Below are positions 16,034 through 24,088 of a stretch of 64,000 bases of DNA, one piece after another. The notes below the pieces were generated by a model that worked only from the letters and a program-made list of their open reading frames with translations, made no database searches and had not been told where the DNA came from. Source of the DNA: Verrucomicrobiaceae bacterium (GTDB lineage Bacteria > Verrucomicrobiota > Verrucomicrobiia > Verrucomicrobiales > Verrucomicrobiaceae). Position numbers and translations under genes: made by a program. Position 1 is the first letter of the stretch, and every line of letters starts with the position of its first letter. The DNA lies in the NCBI GenBank assembly GCA_016795485.1, contig JAEUHM010000009.1, forward strand, positions 180,749 through 244,748, read 5' to 3'.

Positions 16034-16735
16034 ATGAATCAGTTCCTCCGAGCGGCCAATCTTGTCTGGGATGAGGTCCGCTCGGCGGCTGGTTTTGCAT
16101 TAAGCTGGCAGCGAACGCGGTGGCTGAAGACCTTTCTTTGCCTGACTATTGCCCTGGGCGTTGTAACGCTCTTCCTCCCGCTCGATGACGATCTTCCCTT
16201 GGGCAACACCAGGGCTCGATGGGCCGTATGGCTGAGTTTTCTTGGCGACTTCGTCCAATTCAACGTGGTCTTGTTCGTCGCGCTGGCCGGCTATGGCCTC
16301 AAGAAGCCCTCCACGGCTTGGCTGAGGATTGCCGTTGCTAGTTTGCTTTGCGCCGTTTGCTCTGGAGCAGTGGCAAACGTTACCCGAATGGCAACGGGTA
16401 GGCCCAGACCATTCCTAGGCCGTGAAGATGGCCTCTATGGACTCCGTTTGGATGCCGATATGCAGTCGCTGCCTTCAGCTCATGCTGCCACCGCCTTCGG
16501 TGGGGCATTACCAGTGTTATGGCTAAGGCCGATTACTGGGCTACCGCTTGCTGCTTTCGCTACTGGCGTAGCTGCGGCACGCCTTGAACTTCGTCGCCAT
16601 CACCTGACCGACGTGCTGGTGTCATTGGTCATTGCAGGCTTTTTCACGTTGCCGCTGACAGCCTGGGTCAGGGCTTGGGTGCCGCCTCAGGAGTCGTCGG
16701 AGGCTCAAAATCTAGCACCTCCTGATGTGTCTTGA
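16034..16735 (+). CDS. PAP2-family membrane phosphatase
   Basis: A 233-residue integral membrane protein with about five to six hydrophobic segments. The three acid-phosphatase motifs are recognisable: RMATGRPRPF, PSAHAATAFGG (PSAH replacing the usual PSGH) and RLELRRHHLTD with the catalytic histidine. Such enzymes dephosphorylate lipid phosphates such as phosphatidic acid, undecaprenyl diphosphate or diacylglycerol diphosphate. It starts 3 bases after cysI, so it is likely co-transcribed. Its last 68 bases overlap the converging coiled-coil gene. Confidence 0.78.
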   Translation: MNQFLRAANLVWDEVRSAAGFALSWQRTRWLKTFLCLTIALGVVTLFLPLDDDLPLGNTRARWAVWLSFLGDFVQFNVVLFVALAGYGLKKPSTAWLRIAVASLLCAVCSGAVANVTRMATGRPRPFLGREDGLYGLRLDADMQSLPSAHAATAFGGALPVLWLRPITGLPLAAFATGVAAARLELRRHHLTDVLVSLVIAGFFTLPLTAWVRAWVPPQESSEAQNLAPPDVS

Positions 16736-17534
16736 GCGCCTTCCGAGCTTGCTCGAAGAACGAGCCCAAATCCTCGCGGTTGGCCTGCCCTTTTTCTTCC
16801 ATCAACGCGTAGAGCTTCTTGGCATAAGAATCCGCATTCATGCCGACTGACGCCATTTGCTGCTGAGCCGCAGCGTAGACAGTGTTGAACTTCCCTTGGG
16901 CAGCCTCAAATGCCTCACGCGCACCTTCATCACGTAGTTGCTGCTTTTCCTGCTCTCGATACTCCTTGCTGAACATGCGCCTGAAGAAACCGAAACGCCG
17001 GGGCTGTGTTTCATTTTCTGAGCGCTCAGGAAGACTTGCTGCCTGACGGGCCAGATATTGCTCAAGCGCTTTGAACTCGCCCAACGGCTTCTGATACTCC
17101 TTCTGAAGATAGCCCAAGCCTGTTGCGATCACGGCGAGCTTCTCCACCTCGTTGCGCGAGACTGCTTGGCCAGCCTTCACCCGCGACTCCAAAGCATTGA
17201 TGTAGTCGATGGTTTTGCGATTGCCCTCAAAGATACCTTCAAACTCTTTGAAAGCCGCAGTCATTTGCTTTCGCTGGTCAGAGCGCAGTCCATCGAGCTT
17301 CTTTTCATGCTCAGCATTGAGCGCAGCAATCTCAGTATCATGCTGACTAGCCTGATCATTAAGGGCCTTCTCCTGGGCTCTAGCCATATCCTCAAGTGCA
17401 GCTTTGTGCTCCGCACGCAAAGCAGCCTCCACCTTGGCGTGATCATCCCGCTGTTTCACATTCCACCAACCAAGGCCTGCGGATGCGACAATCCCAAGCG
17501 CGGCCACCACTCTAAGCACGACGATGTTGTTCAT
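16668..17534 (-). CDS. Membrane-anchored coiled-coil protein of unknown function
   Basis: A 288-residue protein with one N-terminal membrane segment (IVVLRVVAALGIVASAGLGWW). It then has a long heptad-rich, charged region (about residues 30-110: RAEHKAALEDMARAQEKAL and similar) and a helical tail ending in Pro/Thr-rich FEPPTTPEAAPKP. No enzymatic motif is visible. The ATG at 17534 gives an ATGA overlap with the nagA stop, so it is the third gene of the galE-nagA operon. Its 3' end overlaps the converging PAP2 gene by 68 bases. A structural envelope role is plausible but unproven. Confidence 0.6.
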   Translation of the reverse strand: MNNIVVLRVVAALGIVASAGLGWWNVKQRDDHAKVEAALRAEHKAALEDMARAQEKALNDQASQHDTEIAALNAEHEKKLDGLRSDQRKQMTAAFKEFEGIFEGNRKTIDYINALESRVKAGQAVSRNEVEKLAVIATGLGYLQKEYQKPLGEFKALEQYLARQAASLPERSENETQPRRFGFFRRMFSKEYREQEKQQLRDEGAREAFEAAQGKFNTVYAAAQQQMASVGMNADSYAKKLYALMEEKGQANREDLGSFFEQARKALKTHQEVLDFEPPTTPEAAPKP

Positions 17535-18442
17535 GCCCAATGAATAGCCTGTCTTGGCTGAGAGTCGAGTAATTGCGCCAGTTCAACGTCTGTGAGACCA
17601 AGATCAGCTTTTCCGTGTGCCAGAATGCGCGGAATGGTGACCGTGCTGCCAACGAAATGGGATCCATCTGGAGAGCGCGCTACGAGATCATCGCCAATCA
17701 AGATATCCCAACCTGCCAAAGTGTATTTTCCCGGCCCTAGGCGAGCAGCAGAGATTGCATCCGTCACGAAAATGCACCGCTCAAGCCCAGCCACCTTGAG
17801 ATAGTTGCGCAAAGCCAAGAAAGGCACATGCACGCCGTCTGGGATGAAGCATAGCCATAGTTTATCCCGCAATGCCAGAGCCCGCTGGACGATGTTGTCA
17901 TGACGATGCATCTGCATAGGACACCCGTTTCCGACGTGCGTGAACATACTCAAGCCATGCTCGGTGGACTCCTTGAGCACCTCGAAGGATGGATTGCAGT
18001 GCCCAGCAGAGACTGTCACCTTCTCGCTGACCAAAAACGAAGTCGTGGCAAAGCCAGGATCATTTTCCGGTGCTAAAGTCACCAACTTGACCAGCCCCTT
18101 CCCTGCATCGAGAAGACGCTTTGAGTCATCAATATTAGCCGGCTTCACACAGTGAGGAGGATGCGCTCCAACATAGCCTTTTTCGCTGTTGATAAACGGG
18201 CCTTCGACGTGAATGCCAGCGATGACCTCCTTTGCCAGCGGATCATGTTCCCGTAACCGCATTAAAGTTTCAATCCGGCCGACCAGATTCTCAATCGTGT
18301 CTGTAATGAATGTAGCAAGGATCTGCGCACAACCGTCTTCACGAAGGCAGGTGCAAGCGTGATGCAAGGCATCTGCTGTGAGGCCATCCCGGTTAAAGTC
18401 TGTGCCAGCGTAACCGTTAACTTGGAGATCGAGGGGTTTCAT
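17531..18442 (-). CDS. nagA: Short N-acetylglucosamine-6-phosphate deacetylase-like protein
   Basis: A 303-residue amidohydrolase-type protein. NagA metal and catalytic residues are kept: E80 in HVEGPF, H148 in VSAGHCNPSFE, H169 in FTHVGNG and the catalytic D228 in VTDAI. The DGVHVP block with H205 is also present. E. coli NagA has about 380 residues; this one starts directly at the barrel (MKPLDLQVNGYAGTDFN) and ends at QAIHWA. It therefore lacks the small beta domain built from both termini. It should deacetylate GlcNAc-6-P or a related N-acetyl sugar in the cytosol. It follows galE by 28 bases and overlaps the coiled-coil gene by ATGA. Confidence 0.72.
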   Translation of the reverse strand: MKPLDLQVNGYAGTDFNRDGLTADALHHACTCLREDGCAQILATFITDTIENLVGRIETLMRLREHDPLAKEVIAGIHVEGPFINSEKGYVGAHPPHCVKPANIDDSKRLLDAGKGLVKLVTLAPENDPGFATTSFLVSEKVTVSAGHCNPSFEVLKESTEHGLSMFTHVGNGCPMQMHRHDNIVQRALALRDKLWLCFIPDGVHVPFLALRNYLKVAGLERCIFVTDAISAARLGPGKYTLAGWDILIGDDLVARSPDGSHFVGSTVTIPRILAHGKADLGLTDVELAQLLDSQPRQAIHWA

Positions 18443-18470
18443 AGTGGTTGGAATCGGTGAAAGTTGAAAA

Positions 18471-19478
18471 CTATCTGCTGTAGCGGCCTCTCTTTGGCCC
18501 GGTGAGCCATTTCCAGGCTCCTTCGATGTGACTGCGAGGATCTTTGTGGACCGCTTCCCATCCCAACACCTCTTTTGCTTTCCTGGGGTCACAAATCAGT
18601 TCGCTGGGGTCCCCTGGCCTTCTGGGTCCATATTCAACGGGCACTCGTTTGCCAGTGATGTCCTCAGCCGTCTTGATGATCTCCGTCACACTGAAGCCAC
18701 GTCCAGTGCCGAGATTAACAGCTGTGCTCTCACCACCCTTCCGAAGATGCTCTAACGCAAGCGCATGAGCGCTGGCGAGGTCATTCACATGAATGTAGTC
18801 GCGGATGCATGTGCCATCCGGAGTCGGGTAGTCCGTTCCAAAAACGGTGATCGCTGGAATCTCTCCGGCGATCGCCATCAGTACGCGGGGAATCAAATGT
18901 GTCTCCGGGTCGTGATCCTCCCCGATTTCACCGTTGGGATCACACCCGCTTGCATTGAAGTAACGCAAGAAAACTGACTTGAGCCCCCAAGCGCGGTCAC
19001 AATCTTTCAGGACGCGTTCAAGCATCCATTTGCTGGCGCCATAAGGATTCACTGGCTGCTGTGGATGATCTTCAGCCATCGGTATCTTTTGCGGATCGCC
19101 GTAAGTGGCACACGTGGACGAGAAAATGAATCGCTTACACTGGTGACGCTGCATCGTTTCGAGCACCGTGAGTGGAGCAGCGATGTTGTTGCGATAGTAC
19201 TTCAGTGGATCGCTCACCGACTCGCCCACATAAGTAGACGCAGCAAAGTGCAGCACTGCATCAATGCGATGCTGGGTAAAAATGGACTCCAGTGTGGATG
19301 AATCTGCCAGCTCGCCCCTCACAAAAGTCACCGCCCCGACTGGAACGGCCTCCTCGTGCCCGTAGCTGAGATTGTCCAGCACAACCATCTTTTCATTGCG
19401 CTTCAGCAGTTGCCGGACGGTGTGCGAGCCGATGTAGCCCGCACCACCCGTAACTAAAATCGTATCTTGGGATTCCAT
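18471..19478 (-). CDS. galE: UDP-glucose 4-epimerase
   Basis: A 335-residue NAD-dependent extended SDR, full length for GalE. The NAD loop is GGAGYIG (11-17), and the active site has S121-T122 (FSSTCATYGDP), Y146 and K150 in NPYGASK. RYFNASGCDPNGEIGEDHDPETHLIPRV and DYPTPDGTCIRDYIHVNDLA are GalE hallmarks for UDP-galactose/glucose (or HexNAc) interconversion. It is first in an operon with the nagA-like gene, which hints at amino-sugar or surface-sugar metabolism. It diverges from the SDR gene over a 134-base spacer. Confidence 0.9.
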   Translation of the reverse strand: MESQDTILVTGGAGYIGSHTVRQLLKRNEKMVVLDNLSYGHEEAVPVGAVTFVRGELADSSTLESIFTQHRIDAVLHFAASTYVGESVSDPLKYYRNNIAAPLTVLETMQRHQCKRFIFSSTCATYGDPQKIPMAEDHPQQPVNPYGASKWMLERVLKDCDRAWGLKSVFLRYFNASGCDPNGEIGEDHDPETHLIPRVLMAIAGEIPAITVFGTDYPTPDGTCIRDYIHVNDLASAHALALEHLRKGGESTAVNLGTGRGFSVTEIIKTAEDITGKRVPVEYGPRRPGDPSELICDPRKAKEVLGWEAVHKDPRSHIEGAWKWLTGPKRGRYSR

Positions 19479-19612
19479 CTGTAGACTCTCCCAAGCTTGG
19501 AGGTAGTTGCAACGATGGACTGAGGAGGCACTGAAAGCTTTCCAGTTGAAACCAAAGCATCAGTGGCGCTAGTGGCGGCTCCGATTTCAACACCCAACCT
19601 CATTTCGCATTC

Positions 19613-20383
19613 ATGCCCTGCTCTCTCTTCGATCTAACTGGCAAAACAGCGCTGATAACTGGCGGCTCCAAAGGTCTCGGCAAAGCTATGGCACGTGGTT
19701 TTGCGGAGTGTGGGGCAGACATCTTCATTTCTTCTCGCAGTGAGAGTGAACTCAAGGCTGCTGCTGAGGAAATTGCCCACGGGTTAAACGTCAAAGTCGA
19801 GTGGATGGTGGCCGACATGTGCGACCGAGACCAAGTGAAAGCACTCGCAAACGAGTCAGTGAAGCGAATGGGCAAGGTCGACATTCTCATCAACAACGCC
19901 GGCAGCAACCAGCCACAGGCCATCGACGAGATAACCGACGAGGCATGGGATCGCATCGTGGAGCTCGACCTCACCTCATGTATGGCCCTTACACGCTACC
20001 TCGTGCCCGCAATGAAGGAAAGACGATGGGGCAGAGTCATTCACATCTCCTCCGTGCTCGGCGTGGGCTCCAAGGAGAAGCGAAACGTGTATTCCGCGTG
20101 CAAAGCGGGACTGATTGGCCTCGCAAAAGCATCCGCTATTGATTTGGGTACCTTTGGAGTGACCGTCAATTGCCTCTGCCCAGGGCCATTCCTTACCGAC
20201 TTGCCCGGCACACTGCTCAGCCCTGCTGAGAAGCAGGCCTTTGCCAACCGCACTGCCTTGCAAAGGTGGGGTGAGCCGCGCGAACTAGCTGGTCCTGCGA
20301 TCATGCTTGCGAGTGATGCCGGTTCTTACATTACCGGAGAAGCACTGATCGTAGATGGCGGTGCCTTTGCACGAGCCCTGTAA
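19613..20383 (+). CDS. Short-chain dehydrogenase/reductase
   Basis: A 256-residue classical SDR. It has the cofactor loop TGGSKGLG near residue 16, NNAGSN at 95-100, the catalytic S147, Y160 and K164 (VYSACK), and the C-terminal GSYITGEALIVDGGAF. It resembles gluconate 5-dehydrogenase or FabG-type enzymes. Position 41-43 (SSRSE) with an arginine favours NADP(H), which is inference. It leads a plus-strand cluster with a ThuA-like gene and a dicarboxylate transporter, suggesting use of a sugar acid or polyol. Confidence 0.8.
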   Translation: MPCSLFDLTGKTALITGGSKGLGKAMARGFAECGADIFISSRSESELKAAAEEIAHGLNVKVEWMVADMCDRDQVKALANESVKRMGKVDILINNAGSNQPQAIDEITDEAWDRIVELDLTSCMALTRYLVPAMKERRWGRVIHISSVLGVGSKEKRNVYSACKAGLIGLAKASAIDLGTFGVTVNCLCPGPFLTDLPGTLLSPAEKQAFANRTALQRWGEPRELAGPAIMLASDAGSYITGEALIVDGGAFARAL

Positions 20384-20428
20384 GTCGCGTGAGGTCCTTG
20401 CGTTTGTCTCCAGCACATTAAGTCTTCC

Positions 20429-21328
20429 ATGAAAAAACTGCTCTCCACCGTTCTACTTGTTGTCGCCACGGCCGCATCCTCTGTTGCGGCAGACGCTCGC
20501 AAAGTCGTTGTCATGATCGCCGGGAAACCGTCTCACGGGCCAGGTCAACACGAGCACAATGCCGGAGTTCTTCTCTTTAAGAAGTGTCTCGAACAAGCAG
20601 CAGTAGATAAAGTTGAAGTGCTACACCATCTCAACGGCGAGTGGCCTTCTACCGAAGAACTAGGCCGAGCCAGCACGATTCTCATCTACTCCGACGGCGG
20701 CGGCGGGCACCCAGCACTTCAGGAAGACCGCTTGGCTCAGCTCGACAAACAAATGGACCGCGGTTGCGGCTTTGTTTGTGTGCACTACGCGGTTGAGCCG
20801 ACTATTCCAAAGGGTGGCAATGAGTTCATCGACTGGTTGGGTGGCTGCTTTGAAGTGAATTGGAGTGTGAATCCCCACTGGGATGCCAACTTCGCCAAAC
20901 TTCCTGAGCACCCCATCAGCAATGGGGTGAAACCGTTCACCACCAACGACGAATGGTACTTCCACATGCGCTTCCGCCGCAATATGCAGGGGGTGACAAC
21001 TATCCTGAGCGCTGTGCCTCCAGCATCCACCATGAGCCGCCCGGACGGTGCACACAGTGGCAATCCTACCGTCCGCAAGGAAGTCAAAGCAGGCAATCCT
21101 CAGCACGTGGCATGGGCGGTGCAACGCGATGACGGGGGTCGTGGCTTTGGTTTCACCGGAGGGCACTTCCATCGCGGATGGGCTAACCCAGACCAGCGTA
21201 AGCTCGTGCTAAACGCCATCATGTGGACGTCTGGAGCTGAGGTGCCGACTTCAGGAATTGAAACAAGCCTTACCGCCGAAGAACTGGAGGCAAATCAGGA
21301 CCCTAAACCCGCTAACAAGCAGAAGTAA
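20429..21328 (+). CDS. Secreted ThuA-like (trehalose-utilisation domain) protein
   Basis: A 299-residue protein with a Sec leader (MKKLLSTVLLVVATAASSVAA). The ThuA domain, a glutamine-amidotransferase-like flavodoxin fold, shows KVVVMIAGKPSHGPGQHEHN, TILIYSDGGGGHP, GFVCVHYAVE, GCFEVNW and HPISNGVKPF. ThuA proteins are tied to sugar oxidation, including 3-keto sugars, and are expanded in Verrucomicrobiota, usually exported. No catalytic cysteine of true amidotransferases is evident. It lies 45 bases after the SDR and 3 bases before the transporter gene. Confidence 0.8.
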   Translation: MKKLLSTVLLVVATAASSVAADARKVVVMIAGKPSHGPGQHEHNAGVLLFKKCLEQAAVDKVEVLHHLNGEWPSTEELGRASTILIYSDGGGGHPALQEDRLAQLDKQMDRGCGFVCVHYAVEPTIPKGGNEFIDWLGGCFEVNWSVNPHWDANFAKLPEHPISNGVKPFTTNDEWYFHMRFRRNMQGVTTILSAVPPASTMSRPDGAHSGNPTVRKEVKAGNPQHVAWAVQRDDGGRGFGFTGGHFHRGWANPDQRKLVLNAIMWTSGAEVPTSGIETSLTAEELEANQDPKPANKQK

Positions 21329-21331
21329 CCA

Positions 21332-22819
21332 TTGAGCGCTTCAGCCGGAGAAGGTCTCGCGATCCAGCCAGGTCCACGTTGCTATGCGGGCTGGGCAGGC
21401 GCTATCGCCGTCTTGGCGTGCGTGACTTTCCTTCAGCCTCCTGACGGACTCAGTGTAGCGGGATTTCGTGCGGCTGGTGTCGGCTTGTTGATGGGGATTC
21501 TTTGGATCACGGAGGCGCTTCCCGTCCCCATCACGGCGCTGCTGCCCCTCATCCTGTTTCCAGTTCTAGGAGTCGCAGACCTGAAGGAAGCTGCGGTGCC
21601 TTTTGCCGACTACGTGATCTTCCTCTACATGGGCGGGTTCATGATGTCGATTGCGATGCAGAGGTGGGGCCTGCACCGCCGCATTGCTTTGATGATCATC
21701 TCCCGCACCGGCACGCGAGAGCGCAGCATCGTTTGGGGATTCTTGCTTGCCACCGCCTTCCTCAGCATGTGGGTCAGCAACACAGCCACAGCCATGATGA
21801 TGCTACCCATCGCCCTCAGCGTGGCAGAACTGCTCGGACGTGGGAATGAGGATGGTAGCAATGGCTTCCAGGTCGCTTTGATGCTGGGGATCGCTTATGC
21901 ATCGACGATTGGTGGATTAGGTACGCCTATTGGCACGCCGACAAATGCTGTCTTCATGGGATTCATGGAGAAAAGCGGTATCCACGTCAGTTTCATACAA
22001 TGGATGGCCGTAGGCGTGCCCCTAATGCTCGTAGCATTGCCCCTTTGTCACTTTGTCCTCACACGCACGCGGCTCGGAAGGCACAACACCGAGGTTACCG
22101 GTGCTCGTGAGTTGATTCAAAGTGAAGTGCGCGATCTAGGTCCGATGTCGAGAGGGGAACTTGCCACCGCCATTGCTTTCGGATTGGCAGCTCTGTGCTG
22201 GGTCAGTCGGCAGTTCATCGTCGGAGCCATGACATCGCCGCCGGGTTGGCTAAAAGCGTCCTCAGCAGACACCATCATCGCTCTGGTGGGTGCGTTGGCA
22301 TTGTTCGTTGTGCCCGTAGACCTCAAAAAAGGCGACTTCGTTCTCGATTGGCGGCACGCCTCCAAACTTCCCTGGGATGTACTCATCCTGTTTGGAGGTG
22401 GACTTTCAGTAGCCGCTGCGTTTGAGTCGACGCACTTTGCCGAATGGCTTGGCACCCAAGCAGGCGTGCTAAAGAGCCTCCCACTCTGGCTGGTGATCGC
22501 CATCATTGTTTTGGCCATCATCTTTTTGTCAGAACTGGCCAGCAATGTCGCTACCTGTACGGCCTTTTTGCCCGTGGTTGCCGCTTTGGCCACTGGAGCA
22601 CTGGGCGTGGATGCTCTACTGCTGACGGTCCCAGCCGCGCTCGCCGCAAGTGCGGCCTTCATGCTACCGGTGGGCACACCACCAAACGCGATCGTCTTTG
22701 GCACTGGTTACGTGACCATGGCTCAAATGGTCCGTACTGGCCTCGCTTTGAACCTTTGCTTCTCAGTGATGATTACCATCGCTGGACTGACGCTGGTCAG
22801 ATGGGTGTTCGGGGTCTGA
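21332..22819 (+). CDS. DASS (SLC13) family sodium/dicarboxylate symporter, TTG start
   Basis: A 495-residue membrane protein with about a dozen hydrophobic segments. DASS signatures appear twice in inverted arrangement: SNTATAMMMLPIALSV and ASNVATCTAFLPVVAAL, the SNT/SNV ion-binding loops. IGGLGTPIGTPTNAVFMGF and MLPVGTPPNAIVFGTGYV are also present. It should import C4 dicarboxylates, citrate or sulfate with Na+. The chosen TTG at 21332 is the only start that keeps the first helix; the next in-frame ATG lies 53 codons in. With a 3-base gap from the ThuA stop, translation is probably coupled. Confidence 0.85.
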   Translation: MSASAGEGLAIQPGPRCYAGWAGAIAVLACVTFLQPPDGLSVAGFRAAGVGLLMGILWITEALPVPITALLPLILFPVLGVADLKEAAVPFADYVIFLYMGGFMMSIAMQRWGLHRRIALMIISRTGTRERSIVWGFLLATAFLSMWVSNTATAMMMLPIALSVAELLGRGNEDGSNGFQVALMLGIAYASTIGGLGTPIGTPTNAVFMGFMEKSGIHVSFIQWMAVGVPLMLVALPLCHFVLTRTRLGRHNTEVTGARELIQSEVRDLGPMSRGELATAIAFGLAALCWVSRQFIVGAMTSPPGWLKASSADTIIALVGALALFVVPVDLKKGDFVLDWRHASKLPWDVLILFGGGLSVAAAFESTHFAEWLGTQAGVLKSLPLWLVIAIIVLAIIFLSELASNVATCTAFLPVVAALATGALGVDALLLTVPAALAASAAFMLPVGTPPNAIVFGTGYVTMAQMVRTGLALNLCFSVMITIAGLTLVRWVFGV

Positions 22820-22829
22820 AGCCGGACCC

Positions 22830-23339
22830 TCACGACAAAGCAAGCCTAGTCCTACTCTCCAACTGGAGTTTGCCTCGTCGATTCCGCCGGAATCGGATCA
22901 TTTCCCTCGTCGCCAACGGTTTGTCCGTCTTGCCATACTCCACTTCCACACTGAGCGCTTGTGAGGCGCTCTCCATCCGGACAATCCGAAATGCAGGCTC
23001 ACGCCTGCCTCTGAAAAAGCAGTGCAGCGGCACGTGAAGGTGTGCCGCATTCCACAGGAATCTTGCGGGTGGAAACTCTTCTAACAGCGACAAAGCAGCC
23101 AACACCTCGCGCAATCGTTGTTCGCCGTGCTTCAGGCTCAACTTGAAGGCGTGAGCCCGGTTCCTAACGTCCTCCCACATTGCCTCCAGGGGATGCAAGC
23201 GCGCATCTTCCATCTCTTCGATTAACTCCCTTGCATGCACCTTCATTGCCCTTTGGAACTCATCCCTGCTGATCAACCCAGCATCAAACTGGCGAAACAA
23301 CTCACGCGGAGTGGGGACAGAATCAGGTGACGGTGGCAT
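22830..23339 (-). CDS. Hypothetical protein
   Basis: A 169-residue, soluble, charged protein I do not recognise. The first half is predicted helical and acidic/basic mixed (PRELFRQFDAGLISRDEFQRA, then REVLAALSLLEEFPP). The second half looks like beta strands (HLHVPLHCFFRGRREPAFRI, LSVEVEYGKTDKP). The FDAGLISRDEFQ stretch resembles a small helical packing motif but is too weak to name. It converges on the dicarboxylate transporter with 10 bases between stops. Base composition is like its neighbours. Confidence 0.55.
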   Translation of the reverse strand: MPPSPDSVPTPRELFRQFDAGLISRDEFQRAMKVHARELIEEMEDARLHPLEAMWEDVRNRAHAFKLSLKHGEQRLREVLAALSLLEEFPPARFLWNAAHLHVPLHCFFRGRREPAFRIVRMESASQALSVEVEYGKTDKPLATREMIRFRRNRRGKLQLESRTRLALS

Positions 23340-23585
23340 TTAGACGTGCGTGATACTGCCGGAAGTCCTAGATGTGGGCAAGGCTTTGCTTTGAGCCATA
23401 ATGACTCTCACCAGTCGTGCAAATCTTGCACAACTATACGCCATTATGTCTCATTAGATTGAACTTGGACAAACGTAAACCATTGAACATGAACACGTTA
23501 CGAACCTTGGCACTCGTCCTGCAACTGAAGGTCCCGTCAAAAAAGACAACTCAACCTACAACACACAAACTAACATAATCACACC
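23340..23585 (+). promoter_or_regulatory. Upstream region of hsp20 with a short palindrome
   Basis: A 246-base spacer before the small heat-shock gene, more AT-rich than the genes around it. At 23417-23431 lies a perfect 6+3+6 palindrome, GTGCAA-ATC-TTGCAC, a possible operator. No CIRCE element (TTAGCACTC-N9-GAGTGCTAA) is present. The palindrome lies about 155 bases before the ATG, so it may act on a distal promoter. No convincing -35/-10 pair was found. Confidence 0.35.
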
Positions 23586-24014
23586 ATGAAAATCCAACCC
23601 TGCACCACTAACTCCTGCACCCCTGGAACTATCGACAACTGGCTGGCCAATCCCTTTGCCGGACTCGCTGCCTTTGCCCCTATCTTTGACCTGAGCCGTG
23701 GCTCCGTGGCCCCAGAAGGCCGCGCTGAGACAAACGTCTGGGAAGACGAGGGTAAGTACGTAGCAGGTTTTGATCTCCCAGGAGTGAAAAAGGAAGACGT
23801 AAAACTGGAGGTGCAAGACCGCAGCCTCAGCCTCACGGCCACCCGCAAGGATGCCCGCCCCGGCTCCGACAAGGTCTTCACCTACACTCGTCGCCTCAGT
23901 CTGCCGCGCACTGTCGCTACAGACAAAATCGAAGCCCAGCTTGAGGATGGGGTACTCACGTTGACGCTTCCTAAAGTCGAGGCTGCTCAACCACGGACTA
24001 TCGCCGTAAACTAA
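23586..24014 (+). CDS. Small heat-shock protein, Hsp20/alpha-crystallin family
   Basis: A 142-residue chaperone. The alpha-crystallin domain spans about residues 45-135: ETNVWEDEGKYVAGFDLPGV, KKEDVKLEVQDRSLSLTATRK, RRLSLPRTV and the family-defining EDGVLTLTLPK. The C-terminal RTIAVN holds an I-x-V anchor of the type used for oligomer assembly. Such proteins hold unfolding clients under heat or oxidative stress without ATP. It is monocistronic: a strong terminator follows 31 bases after the stop. Confidence 0.88.
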   Translation: MKIQPCTTNSCTPGTIDNWLANPFAGLAAFAPIFDLSRGSVAPEGRAETNVWEDEGKYVAGFDLPGVKKEDVKLEVQDRSLSLTATRKDARPGSDKVFTYTRRLSLPRTVATDKIEAQLEDGVLTLTLPKVEAAQPRTIAVN

Positions 24015-24044
24015 GCTACCCCACTCAACTAAAAGCCCCCTCTG

Positions 24045-24088
24045 CCGGGGAACTCAGTCACTGGATTGGGTTCCCCGGTTCTCTTTAT
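24045..24088 (+). terminator. Intrinsic terminator after hsp20
   Basis: The arms CCGGGGAAC (24045-24053) and GTTCCCCGG (24070-24078) are perfect complements. The intervening bases extend the stem by six more pairs (two G-T) to an ACTG loop, about 15 pairs in all. TTCTCTTTAT follows. Its end overlaps the stop of the converging DUF1501 gene. On the other strand the hairpin is followed by a short TTTT run, so it may work in both directions. Confidence 0.75.

Noticed and set aside
23340..23585. CIRCE heat-shock operator before hsp20
   Set aside because: The TTAGCACTC-N9-GAGTGCTAA pattern is absent; only a shorter unrelated palindrome is found.
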